From assembly GCF_001584335.1 (NCBI RefSeq), contig NZ_LSBB01000020.1:682001-746000 (forward strand): a stretch of DNA of 64,000 bases, in the 5' to 3' direction. The position numbers and the translations under genes are program-made. This stretch comes from Bacillus atrophaeus. Its GTDB lineage: Bacteria > Bacillota > Bacilli > Bacillales > Bacillaceae. Below, in pieces: positions 39,605-49,029 of this stretch. How positions within the stretch are numbered: position 1 is the stretch's first letter; each line of letters starts with the position of its first letter. Under the pieces are notes generated by a model. That model was not told where the DNA came from. It searched no databases and saw only the letters and a program-made list of their open reading frames with translations.

Positions 39605-39991
39605 ATGCAGATTATTCACCGTGTAACCGTCATGCAAGTCTTAACCGAGCACAGTAAAGAGAAGCTTGTGGCCTCTTTTGAAGAAAAAAAACAATCGCTT
39701 GAGCGAGAATGCAACCAGCTCTATTTCCAGCTTAGAAAACATGAAAAAGATCATCTTAACCCTGATGTCACAGAACAATTTAAAAAAGCGATAGAAAAAA
39801 GGCAAGACAAAATCAAAATGATCGATTTCCAAATCAACCAAGCACACACATTGCCGCTTGGAAGCGAAGTGAAAGAAAAGGAAATCGACGCGCTGTTATC
39901 CATTGATGTCGGCGATAACTGGCACGAGAAAACAGCAGCAAATACCATCGTCATTAAAGACGGAGTGGTAATCGAAATTCGCCCGAGGTGA
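39605..39991 (+). CDS. ylqD: Conserved hypothetical protein YlqD
   Basis: This 128-residue protein has no assigned function. A short beta-like N-terminus ([14 protein letters not shown]) leads into a highly charged helical segment (about 15-75) with heptad character, including [20 protein letters not shown] and [16 protein letters not shown], probably a coiled coil. A C-terminal part (about 80-128) ends [14 protein letters not shown], beta-strand-like. No cysteine pair or enzyme motif is visible. It lies four bases before rimM, so a role near ribosome assembly is a guess from context only. Confidence 0.85.
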   Translation: MQIIHRVTVMQVLTEHSKEKLVASFEEKKQSLERECNQLYFQLRKHEKDHLNPDVTEQFKKAIEKRQDKIKMIDFQINQAHTLPLGSEVKEKEIDALLSIDVGDNWHEKTAANTIVIKDGVVIEIRPR

Positions 39992-39995
39992 TGAT

Positions 39996-40520
39996 ATGGC
40001 AAAGCGATGGTTTAACGTGGGCAAGATAGTAAATACTCACGGAATTAAAGGCGAAGTGCGGGTCATTTCCAAAACCGATTTTGCCGAAGAGCGGTACAAG
40101 CCCGGCAAGACCCTCTATTTGTTTATGAGCGGCAGCAAAGAGCCTGTGCAAGTCACAGTTCAAACGCACCGGCTTCATAAACAATTTCACCTTCTTCAGT
40201 TTAAAGAAAGACCTTCCCTGAATGATGTGGAAGAATTAAAGAACGCGGTCATCAAAGTTCCGGAAGAAGACTTAGGGGAGCTTGATGCAGGCGAATATTA
40301 CTTCCATGAAATTATCGGCTGTGAAGTGTACACAGAAGACGGCGAGAGAATCGGAGTCATCAGGGAGATATTAACTCCCGGAGCAAATGATGTATGGGTT
40401 GTCGAGCGAAAAGGCCAAAAAGATGCCCTGATTCCTTACATTGAATCAATTGTAAAGGATATTGACGTGACGGAAAAGAAAATTCAGATTCATTTGATGG
40501 AAGGATTAATAGACGAATGA
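39996..40520 (+). CDS. rimM: 16S rRNA processing factor RimM
   Basis: RimM helps assemble the 30S head by binding S19. The 174-residue protein has an N-terminal RimM domain ([18 protein letters not shown], about 5-22) and a C-terminal PRC barrel (about 95-170) with [17 protein letters not shown] and [24 protein letters not shown] precedes the ATG. It overlaps trmD by four bases. Confidence 0.97.
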   Translation: MAKRWFNVGKIVNTHGIKGEVRVISKTDFAEERYKPGKTLYLFMSGSKEPVQVTVQTHRLHKQFHLLQFKERPSLNDVEELKNAVIKVPEEDLGELDAGEYYFHEIIGCEVYTEDGERIGVIREILTPGANDVWVVERKGQKDALIPYIESIVKDIDVTEKKIQIHLMEGLIDE

Positions 40521-41248
40521 AAATTGATTTTTTAACCCTTTTCCCCGACATGTTTGAAGGAGTGCTGGGTTCCTCTATTTTGCAAAAAGCACAGGAGAAA
40601 AACGCCGTTGAATTTGATGTCGTCAATTTCCGCGCCTTTTCTGATAACAAGCATAAAACAGTGGATGACTATCCTTACGGCGGAGGGGCGGGCATGGTTC
40701 TGAAGCCTCAGCCCGTGTTTGACGCAGTAGAGGAGCTTACGGCGAAATCAAAAGCTTCTCCCCGCATTATCCTCGTCTGCCCTCAAGGCGAACGCTTTAA
40801 TCAGAAAAAAGCAGAGGAGCTGGCGGAAGAAGAACATCTGATGTTCATTTGCGGCCATTATGAAGGCTATGATGAGAGAATCAGAGAACATCTTGTGACA
40901 GACGAAATATCAATCGGCGATTTCGTGCTGACAGGCGGAGAGCTGCCGGCCATGATGATTGCAGACAGTGTCGTGAGACTGCTGCCGGGAGTGCTTGGGA
41001 AAGAAGAATCCCATCTTGAGGATTCCTTCAGCACGGGACTCTTAGAGCACCCTCATTACACAAGGCCCGCAGACTATAATGGCCTTAAGGTCCCTGAGAC
41101 GCTTCTGTCAGGAAACCATGCGAAGATTAAAGAATGGCGAAAAAAAGAATCGGTGAAAAGAACCTTTTTGCGGCGTCCTGATCTGCTCGAACACTATCCG
41201 CTCACAGAGCAAGAAAGAAAATGGATTTCTGAGTGGGAAAAAGAATAG
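40517..41248 (+). CDS. trmD: tRNA (guanine-N1)-methyltransferase TrmD
   Basis: TrmD methylates G37 of tRNAs to stop frameshifting. The 243-residue SPOUT enzyme starts [14 protein letters not shown]. It contains [17 protein letters not shown] and the trefoil-knot SAM site with [13 protein letters not shown] and [16 protein letters not shown]. The C-terminal tRNA-binding part has [19 protein letters not shown] overlap with rimM indicates coupling. The rplS promoter starts a few bases after its stop. Confidence 0.98.
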   Translation: MKIDFLTLFPDMFEGVLGSSILQKAQEKNAVEFDVVNFRAFSDNKHKTVDDYPYGGGAGMVLKPQPVFDAVEELTAKSKASPRIILVCPQGERFNQKKAEELAEEEHLMFICGHYEGYDERIREHLVTDEISIGDFVLTGGELPAMMIADSVVRLLPGVLGKEESHLEDSFSTGLLEHPHYTRPADYNGLKVPETLLSGNHAKIKEWRKKESVKRTFLRRPDLLEHYPLTEQERKWISEWEKE

Positions 41249-41254
41249 ATAGTA

Positions 41255-41733
<479 letters not shown>

Positions 41734-41745
41734 TGATAACGAACG

Positions 41746-41780
41746 AAAAGAGCTTGTTACTGCTAACAAGCTCTTTTTTT
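41746..41780 (+). terminator. Strong terminator after rplS
   Basis: A perfect 14-bp stem (AAAAGAGCTTGTTA with TAACAAGCTCTTTT) closes a CTGC loop and is followed by T residues. It ends the rplS transcript. Confidence 0.9.
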
Positions 41781-41790
41781 ATGACTGCAT

Positions 41791-41819
41791 TTGAAAAAGC
41801 CGGACAGGCATCGTAAAAT
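41791..41819 (+). promoter_or_regulatory. Sigma-A promoter of rbgA
   Basis: TTGAAA (41791-41796), 17 bp and TAAAAT (41814-41819) each match five of six consensus bases. It lies just after the rplS terminator. Confidence 0.65.
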
Positions 41820-41893
41820 ACATAAGAGACAGCCAGAAATGACCCAGAAGAAGAGAGTGTCTTCTTACTAGATAAGGCAGGTGTTAGTGTCAC

Positions 41894-42739
41894 ATGACCA
41901 TTCAGTGGTTTCCAGGCCATATGGCAAAAGCAAGACGGGAAGTAACCGAAAAATTAAAACTGATTGATATTGTATATGAGCTGGTGGACGCCAGAATCCC
42001 GATGTCATCAAGAAATCCGATGATTGAAGAAATCTTAAAAAATAAACCGCGCATTATGCTGTTAAATAAAGCCGATAAAGCCGATGCAGCCGTCACAAAG
42101 CAATGGAAAGAGCATTTTGAAAAGCAAGGCATTCCGTCACTGTCAATTGATTCAGTGAATGGACAAGGCTTAAACCAAATCGTGCCTTCCTCGAAGGAAT
42201 TATTGCAGGAGAAAATCGATAAGAGAAAAGCGAAAGGCGTTAAGCCGAGAGCCATCCGGGCTTTAATTATCGGCATCCCAAACGTCGGGAAATCAACGCT
42301 CATTAACAGGCTGGCGAAGAAAAATATTGCAAAAACAGGAGATAGGCCGGGTATCACGACATCCCAGCAATGGGTAAAGGTCGGCAAAGAACTGGAGCTG
42401 TTAGATACACCGGGGATTTTGTGGCCAAAATTCGAAGACGAACTTGTAGGTCTCAGACTGGCTATAACCGGGGCGATTAAGGACTCTATCATCAACCTGC
42501 AGGACGTCGCCGTATTTGGACTGCGTTTCTTGGAAGAACATTATCCGGACCGTCTGAAAGAGCGTTACGGGCTTGAAGAGATACCCGAGGATATTGCGGA
42601 GCTGTTTGACGCAATCGGAGAAAAACGCGGCTGCCTGATGAGCGGCGGGCTTATTAACTATGATAAAACCACAGAAGTCATCATCCGGGACATTCGTACA
42701 GAGAAGTTCGGCAGGCTGTCTTTCGAACAGCCATCATAA
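41894..42739 (+). CDS. rbgA: 50S assembly GTPase RbgA (YlqF)
   Basis: RbgA is an essential GTPase for late maturation of the large subunit. The 281-residue protein has permuted motifs: [10 protein letters not shown] (G4) precedes [12 protein letters not shown] (G1) and LDTPGILWP (G3). The N-terminus [12 protein letters not shown] contains the catalytic His region. The C-terminal helical domain contains [17 protein letters not shown]. The SD is modest (GCAGGTG about ten bases upstream). It has its own promoter and is closed by a hairpin before rnhB. Confidence 0.97.
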   Translation: MTIQWFPGHMAKARREVTEKLKLIDIVYELVDARIPMSSRNPMIEEILKNKPRIMLLNKADKADAAVTKQWKEHFEKQGIPSLSIDSVNGQGLNQIVPSSKELLQEKIDKRKAKGVKPRAIRALIIGIPNVGKSTLINRLAKKNIAKTGDRPGITTSQQWVKVGKELELLDTPGILWPKFEDELVGLRLAITGAIKDSIINLQDVAVFGLRFLEEHYPDRLKERYGLEEIPEDIAELFDAIGEKRGCLMSGGLINYDKTTEVIIRDIRTEKFGRLSFEQPS

Positions 42740-42770
42740 AGGCGCGCAGAGATGCGGGTCTTTATTTTTT
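42737..42770 (+). terminator. Terminator after rbgA
   Basis: AAAGGCGCGC (42738-42747) pairs with GCGGGTCTTT (42754-42763) with one mismatch around AGAGAT, and a run of T residues follows. It overlaps the rbgA stop codon. Confidence 0.7.
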
Positions 42771-42809
42771 CATTGCCGCACCGATACATATAGTAAGGGA
42801 GAAGAGAAA

Positions 42810-43577
42810 GTGAATACATTGACAGTAAAGGACATTAAAGACCGGCTGCAAGAGGTGAAAGACGAACGGGACCCATTTCTTGCCGAGTGCGAAAAAGACC
42901 AGAGGAAGAGCGTACAAACGCTCGTAGAACAATGGCTGAAAAAGAATGCGAAGGAAAAAGCATTAAAAGAACAATGGGAGAGTATGACTCATTGTGAACG
43001 CCTGGCAAGAAACAAAGGCTTCTGTATAATTGCCGGAATTGACGAAGTAGGCAGAGGGCCGCTGGCGGGACCGGTTGTGGCAAGCGCCGTTATCCTGCCT
43101 GCGGAATGTGAAATACTTGGATTGACAGATTCGAAAAAGCTTTCAGAAAAAAAACGCGAAGAATATTATGAACGTATTATGAACGAAGCGCTTGGCGTCG
43201 GAATAGGCATTATCGAAGCTTCTGTCATAGATGAAATGAATATATACGAAGCGTCAAAGCTGGCAATGGTCAAAGCAGTCCGTGAACTGTCCGAGGCACC
43301 CGATTATCTGCTTGTGGACGCGATGACGCTGCCCCTTGACATACCTCAGTCTTCCATTATTAAAGGGGACGCAAAAAGCGTTTCCATCGCAGCCGGGGCT
43401 TGTGTAGCCAAAGTAACCAGAGACAGAATGATGAGCGAGTATGCCAAAACCTACCCGATGTACGGGTTTGAAAAGCACAAAGGCTACGGGACAAAAGAGC
43501 ATCTGGAAGCACTCGCTGCATATGGGCCGACGGATATTCACCGAAGAACTTTCGCTCCTGTTCAAACTTACTGTTAA
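42810..43577 (+). CDS. rnhB: Ribonuclease HII
   Basis: RNase HII removes misincorporated ribonucleotides and RNA from RNA-DNA hybrids. The 255-residue enzyme has an N-terminal substrate-binding extension (about 1-70), then IAGIDEVGRGPLAGPVVASA with the DEXGRG catalytic Asp-Glu pair, LTDSKKLSEKKREEYY, and the third acidic residue in LLVDAMTLPL. KGDAKSVSIAAGACVAKVTRD is also characteristic. I start at GTG 42810, which follows AGGGAG; the longer frame from 42660 begins within rbgA and reads through the terminator. Confidence 0.96.
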   Translation: MNTLTVKDIKDRLQEVKDERDPFLAECEKDQRKSVQTLVEQWLKKNAKEKALKEQWESMTHCERLARNKGFCIIAGIDEVGRGPLAGPVVASAVILPAECEILGLTDSKKLSEKKREEYYERIMNEALGVGIGIIEASVIDEMNIYEASKLAMVKAVRELSEAPDYLLVDAMTLPLDIPQSSIIKGDAKSVSIAAGACVAKVTRDRMMSEYAKTYPMYGFEKHKGYGTKEHLEALAAYGPTDIHRRTFAPVQTYC

Positions 43578-43597
43578 GCAAGGGGGGCGCTTTTTAA

Positions 43598-45346
43598 ATG
43601 AACATGCGCAACGATATACATACAGCGCTGAGAAGCCTGTTTGCGGGCACAGCCGTTTCGCTGCAGGAGTCAAATCCAACTGAAGAGTCAAGCGGCATTC
43701 AGAGGCTTCTTTTAGGGAAAGTGCTCCGTCTCACGGGGGATGAGCATGCGCTGATCCAGGTAGGGGACCAAACCATACAGGGAAAGCTTGAGACAAAGCT
43801 TCGCCCACAAGCGTATTATTGGTTTTCTTATGAAAAAAAACCAGCAGAACAAATGGGCCGGCTCCAAGTCGTCCAACGTTTTGAACAAAATCCGGCAACA
43901 GTTCAGGAAGCGGCAGGAAAGCTCTTAAGCGCCATTTCAATTAAACCGTCCAATACATCTCTGTTAATGACCAGCGCTATGCTGAAAAGCAATCATCCGA
44001 TAACAGAAAACGATATCAAAGCAGCTGTTCAATGGATGGAAACTCTGCCGCCCGCAGAAACAAAAAAAGCGATTGAAACCATTTTATTTACCCTTAAGCG
44101 TGATCTCCCTGTCCATGAGGGCGTGCTGAACGCCCTTCATGCAGTCAAATCACCAGTTTCAATGAATCAGCAGCTGTCACGGTTACTTCACGCAATCAAT
44201 CAAGATTCTCAGCCGACAGAAGCGCTGATGAAGTTAAAACAGGCTGTCACGGCGCTTTTTGACGCGGAAAGCGACATACATGCAGAACGTCTGATCCGAA
44301 TGCTCGGCTCACAAGCTGAAAATGAGGGATTCGGCGGGGAGAAAGCGATGACATCCGTCAATGATACTGAAGGGCATATCAGCGGCCGGCGGTCAGCGCC
44401 GGAACAAATACAAGGCACGATAAAGCTCAATACCATTTCTGAAAGCATGCCGCAGCTAAAGGGCATGCAAAGTGCCGGGGGAAAAGAGGATATACCTGAA
44501 ATCCCGCGGCTGCTCCTTGAAAAAATGTCTGTTCAAGCTGAAAAAAACGGCAGCCATGTGCTAAAAGAAGCGGCGGCTTGGATTAAGGCGGTGCTTTCAC
44601 AGGAAAATACGAAAACAGGAACCGTGCCGTCTGTTATGCAAGCGGCGCAAGTCACAGATCAAGAAGCCGACGTTTTCATTGAGGCGGTGAAACAAGCGGA
44701 ACCAAGCTTGTCCAGCAAAATAGATGTTCTTTCCTTCTTGTCAAAAATCAGACAGGGACTGGGCGCGCGTGACGAATTGGCTTTTATTAAAGCATTTGAA
44801 CAAGGGGCAGACATCCAGCGTGATGAACTCCAATCTTTAAAACTGACGCTCCATGCCGCACGAACGTCCAATGAGCTTTCTGAGCCTGTCAAGAGGGAGG
44901 CTGATCAGCTTTTTCATAAATTAAACGGACAGCTCTTCATCCAGCAGGATCACCCGTCCTACAGCCAGATTGTCATGTCATTTCCGATGTTTTCAAAAAA
45001 CAGTGTCCAGGATATGACCGTTCTTTTTAAAGGACAGAAAGAACCCGACGGAAAGCTAGATCCTTCTCATTGCCGGCTCCTTTTTTTACTGAATCTTGAA
45101 TCATTAAAAGAGACTGTTGTTGATTGCTTTGTTCAGCAAAATGTTATGACAATCTCGATAGAAACCGAATTTGATCTGCAGTCTGCGATTGATCCAATGG
45201 TGCCAGCTTTGAAACAATCCCTGAAAGAAATGGGATACAGCCTGTCAGGTGTTGTGGCGAAAAAAAAGGTTCACTCAGCAGCAGACATTCACATCGAACG
45301 ATATATAACGAACAGCAGCGAACAAGAACTGGATGTGAGAATATGA
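43598..45346 (+). CDS. ylqG: YlqG, uncharacterised; FliK-like C-terminus suspected
   Basis: This 582-residue protein has no assigned role. It lacks a signal peptide and transmembrane segments and is mostly polar, with a low-complexity Gln/Ser/Ala-rich middle (about 200-330). The last 100 residues (HCRLLFLLNLESLKETVV through ALKQSLKEMGYSLSGVV) follow the hydrophobic pattern of the FliK/Flg_hook C-terminal domain: a strand run, then a Leu-x3-Leu helix, then Gly-Tyr. The adjacent ylqH resembles the C-terminal part of FlhB, FliK's partner. This supports an export-apparatus-like pair, as inference only. The ATG is ten bases after AGGGGGG; the 3' end overlaps ylqH by four bases. Confidence 0.85.
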   Translation: MNMRNDIHTALRSLFAGTAVSLQESNPTEESSGIQRLLLGKVLRLTGDEHALIQVGDQTIQGKLETKLRPQAYYWFSYEKKPAEQMGRLQVVQRFEQNPATVQEAAGKLLSAISIKPSNTSLLMTSAMLKSNHPITENDIKAAVQWMETLPPAETKKAIETILFTLKRDLPVHEGVLNALHAVKSPVSMNQQLSRLLHAINQDSQPTEALMKLKQAVTALFDAESDIHAERLIRMLGSQAENEGFGGEKAMTSVNDTEGHISGRRSAPEQIQGTIKLNTISESMPQLKGMQSAGGKEDIPEIPRLLLEKMSVQAEKNGSHVLKEAAAWIKAVLSQENTKTGTVPSVMQAAQVTDQEADVFIEAVKQAEPSLSSKIDVLSFLSKIRQGLGARDELAFIKAFEQGADIQRDELQSLKLTLHAARTSNELSEPVKREADQLFHKLNGQLFIQQDHPSYSQIVMSFPMFSKNSVQDMTVLFKGQKEPDGKLDPSHCRLLFLLNLESLKETVVDCFVQQNVMTISIETEFDLQSAIDPMVPALKQSLKEMGYSLSGVVAKKKVHSAADIHIERYITNSSEQELDVRI

Positions 45347-45624
45347 AAGAACAGACGCCGTTAAGAAAAGCCGTAGCTCTGCATTATGACGAGCAGAAGG
45401 ATAAAGCGCCGAAGGTTATAGCGACAGGCAGAGGACACATTGCGGAAAACATTATAGCAGAAGCGAAAAAAGCAGGGGTACCGATTCAGGAAGATCGGAC
45501 CCTTGTCGAATTAATGCGACATTTGACAGTGGATGATCAGATTCCGGAAGCGCTTTATGAAACTGTAGCCGAAATATTTTCTTTTGTTTACAAGCTGGAT
45601 GAAAGTGTAAAAAATAAAAAGTAA
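45343..45624 (+). CDS. ylqH: YlqH, FlhB C-terminal-domain homologue
   Basis: This 93-residue protein matches the cytoplasmic C-terminal part of FlhB/EscU: AVALHYDEQKDKAPKVIATGRGHIAE, then AKKAGVPIQEDRTLVELM and IPEALYETVAEIFSFVY. FlhB's membrane region is absent, and the autocleavage NPTH is replaced by QTPLRK just before the conserved AVAL strand. It therefore corresponds to the cleaved FlhB fragment but cannot self-process. ATGA overlap with ylqG suggests joint production. A real flhB would lie further down fla/che, outside this window. Function unknown. Confidence 0.9.
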   Translation: MKEQTPLRKAVALHYDEQKDKAPKVIATGRGHIAENIIAEAKKAGVPIQEDRTLVELMRHLTVDDQIPEALYETVAEIFSFVYKLDESVKNKK

Positions 45625-45717
45625 CCAGAATATTCCCCATACTCCATTTAAATTTATATTTTCAGTAAAATAAAAGTTTGAATGTTTAGAAGGATTTTAC
45701 GATTTTTCATCGAACTC

Positions 45718-45746
45718 TAGACAATCCTTCCAGTATTATATAGAAT
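45718..45746 (+). promoter_or_regulatory. Sigma-A promoter of sucCD
   Basis: TAGACA (45718-45723), 17 bp and TAGAAT (45741-45746) each match five of six consensus bases. It lies 50 bases before the sucC ATG; the preceding AT-rich gap after ylqH has no clear terminator. Confidence 0.65.
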
Positions 45747-45796
45747 GAAAGCGCAGTCTATTTTTAGTTTTGTTACATAAGTTAGGAGGATGGGAA

Positions 45797-46954
45797 ATGA
45801 ATATCCATGAATACCAGGGAAAAGAAGTCCTCAGAAAATACGGAGTGTCTGTTCCTGAAGGTAAAGTGGCTTTTACAGCAGAAGAAGCAGTTGAAAGAGC
45901 GGAGGGCTTATCAAGCTCGGTTTATGTCGTAAAGGCGCAAATTCATGCTGGCGGTCGAGGCAAAGCTGGCGGGGTAAAGATTGCGAAATCAAAAGAAGAA
46001 GTAAAAGCGTATGCCGAGGAGCTGTTAGGGAAGACGCTCGTTACGCATCAAACAGGTCCGGACGGCCAAGTAATAAAACGCTTACTTATTGAAGAAGGAT
46101 GCGACATTAAGAAGGAATACTATGTCGGTCTCGTGCTTGACCGCGCTACTTCAAGAATCGTACTGATGGCGTCTGAAGAAGGCGGAACGGAGATTGAAGA
46201 AGTAGCAGAGAAAACACCGGAAAAAATCAAGAAAGTCGTTATTGATCCGGCTGTGGGACTGCAAGGCTATCAAGCGAGAAAAATCGCATTTTCTATTAAT
46301 ATACCAAAGGAGCTTGTCGGACAAGCTGCTAAATTTATGCTGGGGTTATATAAAGCATTTGTAGAGAAAGACTGTTCAATTGCTGAAATTAATCCGCTTG
46401 TTGTGACAGGCGACGGAAAAGTAATGGCGCTTGATGCGAAATTAAACTTTGACAGCAATGCACTATATAGACAAAAAGATATTATGGAATATAGAGATTT
46501 GGACGAAGAGGATCCAAAGGAAATTGAAGCTTCTAAATACGATTTAAGCTACATTTCTCTGGATGGAAATATCGGCTGCATGGTAAACGGCGCCGGCCTT
46601 GCGATGTCCACAATGGATATTATTAAACATTACGGCGGAGATCCTGCCAACTTCCTTGACGTGGGAGGCGGCGCAACTGCTGAAAAAGTAACGGAAGCAT
46701 TCAAAATTATTCTTTCCGACCAAAATGTAAAAGGAATTTTTGTCAACATTTTCGGAGGCATTATGAAATGTGACGTCATTGCGGAAGGGGTTGTTGAAGC
46801 GACGAAACAAGTCGGTTTAACATTGCCGCTTGTCGTCCGTCTTGAAGGCACAAACGTAGATCTAGGGAAGAAAATCCTTAGTGAATCAGGTTTGAATATT
46901 ACATCTGCGGAGTCTATGGCTGACGGGGCGCAGAAAATCGTATCTTTAGTATAG
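45797..46954 (+). CDS. sucC: Succinyl-CoA ligase, beta subunit
   Basis: SucC is the nucleotide-binding subunit of the TCA-cycle enzyme that makes ATP or GTP from succinyl-CoA. The 385-residue ATP-grasp protein starts [16 protein letters not shown] and has [35 protein letters not shown] and [16 protein letters not shown] start at ATG 45797, seven bases after AGGAGG, rather than the upstream in-frame TTG at 45770. It lies 28 bases before sucD. Confidence 0.97.
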   Translation: MNIHEYQGKEVLRKYGVSVPEGKVAFTAEEAVERAEGLSSSVYVVKAQIHAGGRGKAGGVKIAKSKEEVKAYAEELLGKTLVTHQTGPDGQVIKRLLIEEGCDIKKEYYVGLVLDRATSRIVLMASEEGGTEIEEVAEKTPEKIKKVVIDPAVGLQGYQARKIAFSINIPKELVGQAAKFMLGLYKAFVEKDCSIAEINPLVVTGDGKVMALDAKLNFDSNALYRQKDIMEYRDLDEEDPKEIEASKYDLSYISLDGNIGCMVNGAGLAMSTMDIIKHYGGDPANFLDVGGGATAEKVTEAFKIILSDQNVKGIFVNIFGGIMKCDVIAEGVVEATKQVGLTLPLVVRLEGTNVDLGKKILSESGLNITSAESMADGAQKIVSLV

Positions 46955-46982
46955 GAAAGCATGAAAGGCAGGGGACCAAATA

Positions 46983-47885
46983 ATGAGTGTATTTGTAAAT
47001 AAAGATACAAGAGTTATTGTACAAGGGATTACAGGTTCTACCGCTTTGTTTCATACGAAGCAAATGCTTGAATACGGAACAAACATTGTAGGCGGCGTAA
47101 CACCTGGAAAAGGCGGAACTGAAGCAGAAGGAGTGCCTGTGTTTAATACAGTGGCTGATGCTGTCCATACGACCGGTGCCAACGCATCTGTTATTTATGT
47201 GCCTGCGGCGTTCGCTGCTGATGCAATCATGGAAGCCGTTGATGCTGAGCTTGATCTTGTCATTTGTATTACCGAGCATATTCCGGTATTAGATATGGTG
47301 AAAGTGAAACGCTTTATGGAAGGAAAGAAAACAAGATTAATAGGACCAAACTGTCCGGGCGTCATTACACCTGAAGAATGTAAAATCGGCATCATGCCTG
47401 GATATATCCATAAAAAAGGCCATGTAGGCGTTGTCTCTCGCTCTGGAACATTAACATATGAAGCGGTTCATCAGCTTTCAGAAGCGGGTGTAGGACAGTC
47501 TACAGCTGTCGGAATCGGGGGCGACCCGGTTAATGGAACGAATTTCATTGATGTCTTAAAAGCGTTTAACGAAGACCCTGAGACCCACGCTGTGATTATG
47601 ATCGGCGAAATCGGCGGAACAGCTGAAGAGGAAGCGGCAGAATGGGTAAAAGCTAATATGACTAAACCTGTTGTCGGATTTATCGGCGGAAAAACCGCAC
47701 CTCCGGGAAAACGCATGGGACATGCCGGCGCGATCATTTCCGGCGGAAAAGGAACAGCGGATGAAAAGATTAAAACGCTGAATGCCTGCGGAATCGAAGT
47801 TGCGGAAACACCTTCCGTGATGGGAGAAACGCTCATTAAGGTTCTAAAAGAAAAAGGTTTATTTGAAACTTGTAAAACTCACTAA
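46983..47885 (+). CDS. sucD: Succinyl-CoA ligase, alpha subunit
   Basis: SucD binds CoA and carries the phosphohistidine intermediate. The 300-residue protein starts [24 protein letters not shown], with the CoA-binding Rossmann part, and has [19 protein letters not shown] and the active His in [23 protein letters not shown] lies upstream of the ATG. A terminator follows, ending the sucCD transcript. Confidence 0.97.
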   Translation: MSVFVNKDTRVIVQGITGSTALFHTKQMLEYGTNIVGGVTPGKGGTEAEGVPVFNTVADAVHTTGANASVIYVPAAFAADAIMEAVDAELDLVICITEHIPVLDMVKVKRFMEGKKTRLIGPNCPGVITPEECKIGIMPGYIHKKGHVGVVSRSGTLTYEAVHQLSEAGVGQSTAVGIGGDPVNGTNFIDVLKAFNEDPETHAVIMIGEIGGTAEEEAAEWVKANMTKPVVGFIGGKTAPPGKRMGHAGAIISGGKGTADEKIKTLNACGIEVAETPSVMGETLIKVLKEKGLFETCKTH

Positions 47886-47888
47886 TAA

Positions 47889-47924
47889 CAAAAGGAACAG
47901 CTGTTAAGGCTGTTCCTGCTTTTT
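47889..47924 (+). terminator. Terminator after sucD
   Basis: GGAACAGC pairs with GCTGTTCC around a seven-base loop, followed by TGC and TTTTT. The upstream A residues can extend the stem with the T run. Confidence 0.78.
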
Positions 47925-47946
47925 ATGCCAAAAGGAGGTTGTTGGT

Positions 47947-48846
47947 TTGGATCAGGCGTCTGCCTGTTTACTCATTTGCAGCATTAACCGTTTATTATCC
48001 CCGTCTCTTCTATTAAAATGGTGGAAGGCTGATCCGTCTCTTTCTTTTAAGACTGATCCGCATCCAATTCACACCATCACTTCCGGTAAAATAAAAGCCG
48101 CCGCACTTAAAACTCAAATAGAGAAAGAATATGATAAGCTTCAAGAACAGCTGTCTGACTATCAACGGCGAGGTATCAAAGTCATTCCGATCACTTCACA
48201 TCAATACTCGTCATGGCTGAAAACGATCTATGATCCGCCTCCCGTTTTGTTTGCCAAAGGGAATGAGAACCTGCTCATAAAAGGCAGGAAAATTGGAGTG
48301 GTAGGTACGCGAAACCCTACCGCATATGGCAAAAAAGCAGTTTTTCATCTTACAAAAGAGCTTGCAGGAAACCAGTGGATCATTGTCAGCGGACTCGCGG
48401 CCGGAATAGACGGTTTGTCCCATAGAGCCTGCATCAGGGCAAAAGGGTATACAATCGGTGTCATAGCAGGCGGTTTTCATCATATATATCCCCGAGAAAA
48501 TCAGCAGTTAGCAGAATACATGGCGAAGTATCATCTGCTGCTGTCAGAACATCCACCGGACACAAAACCCCAAAAATGGCATTTTCCCATGAGAAACCGT
48601 TTAATAAGCGGATTGTCCGAAGGCATAGTGGTAGTGCAAGGCAAAGAAAAAAGCGGTTCGTTAATCACTGCCTATCAAGCGCTTGACCAGGGCAGGGAGG
48701 TGTTTGCCGTGCCCGGTTCTATATTTGATCCATACTCCGGAGGACCTATAAAACTTATTCAAGAAGGGGCAAAATCTGTACAGTCCGCTGAGGATATTTA
48801 CAGTGAGTTATCGGAGGGAAACGTTCAATATACGGAACCCTTTTAG
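47947..48846 (+). CDS. dprA: DNA processing protein DprA
   Basis: DprA binds incoming single-stranded DNA and loads RecA during transformation; it is regulated by ComK in B. subtilis. The 299-residue protein has an N-terminal helical domain (1-about 70) and a Rossmann-like core: GVVGTRNPTAYGKKA, VSGLAAGIDGLSHRA, IAGGFHHIYPREN, the MRNRLISGLSEGIVVVQG loop and EVFAVPGSIFDPYSGGP. It starts at TTG 47947, eight bases behind a perfect AAAGGAGG. It is longer in the N-terminal half than the minimal DprA core. The next gene has its own promoter. Confidence 0.96.
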   Translation: MDQASACLLICSINRLLSPSLLLKWWKADPSLSFKTDPHPIHTITSGKIKAAALKTQIEKEYDKLQEQLSDYQRRGIKVIPITSHQYSSWLKTIYDPPPVLFAKGNENLLIKGRKIGVVGTRNPTAYGKKAVFHLTKELAGNQWIIVSGLAAGIDGLSHRACIRAKGYTIGVIAGGFHHIYPRENQQLAEYMAKYHLLLSEHPPDTKPQKWHFPMRNRLISGLSEGIVVVQGKEKSGSLITAYQALDQGREVFAVPGSIFDPYSGGPIKLIQEGAKSVQSAEDIYSELSEGNVQYTEPF

Positions 48847-48855
48847 AAATATCGT

Positions 48856-48885
48856 TTGACAAACCGTATTGTAATATTTAATAAT
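48856..48885 (+). promoter_or_regulatory. Sigma-A promoter of topA
   Basis: TTGACA (48856-48861), 18 bp and AATAAT (48880-48885) are present, ten bases after the dprA stop. The leader to topA is about 135 bases; near its end CCTC can pair with GGGG of the topA SD. Confidence 0.6.
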
Positions 48886-49029
48886 AGTGAGGATTTAAAG
48901 TTGCATATTGTTTTTCATGTTTAAAATGACGTTCACGATAAAGAATGAAATATTGAAAGCCATATAAAGGTAGCTTCAAAAATGAAATATACTTGAAAAG
49001 AGAGAGAACACCTCTTGAGGGGGATGAAA

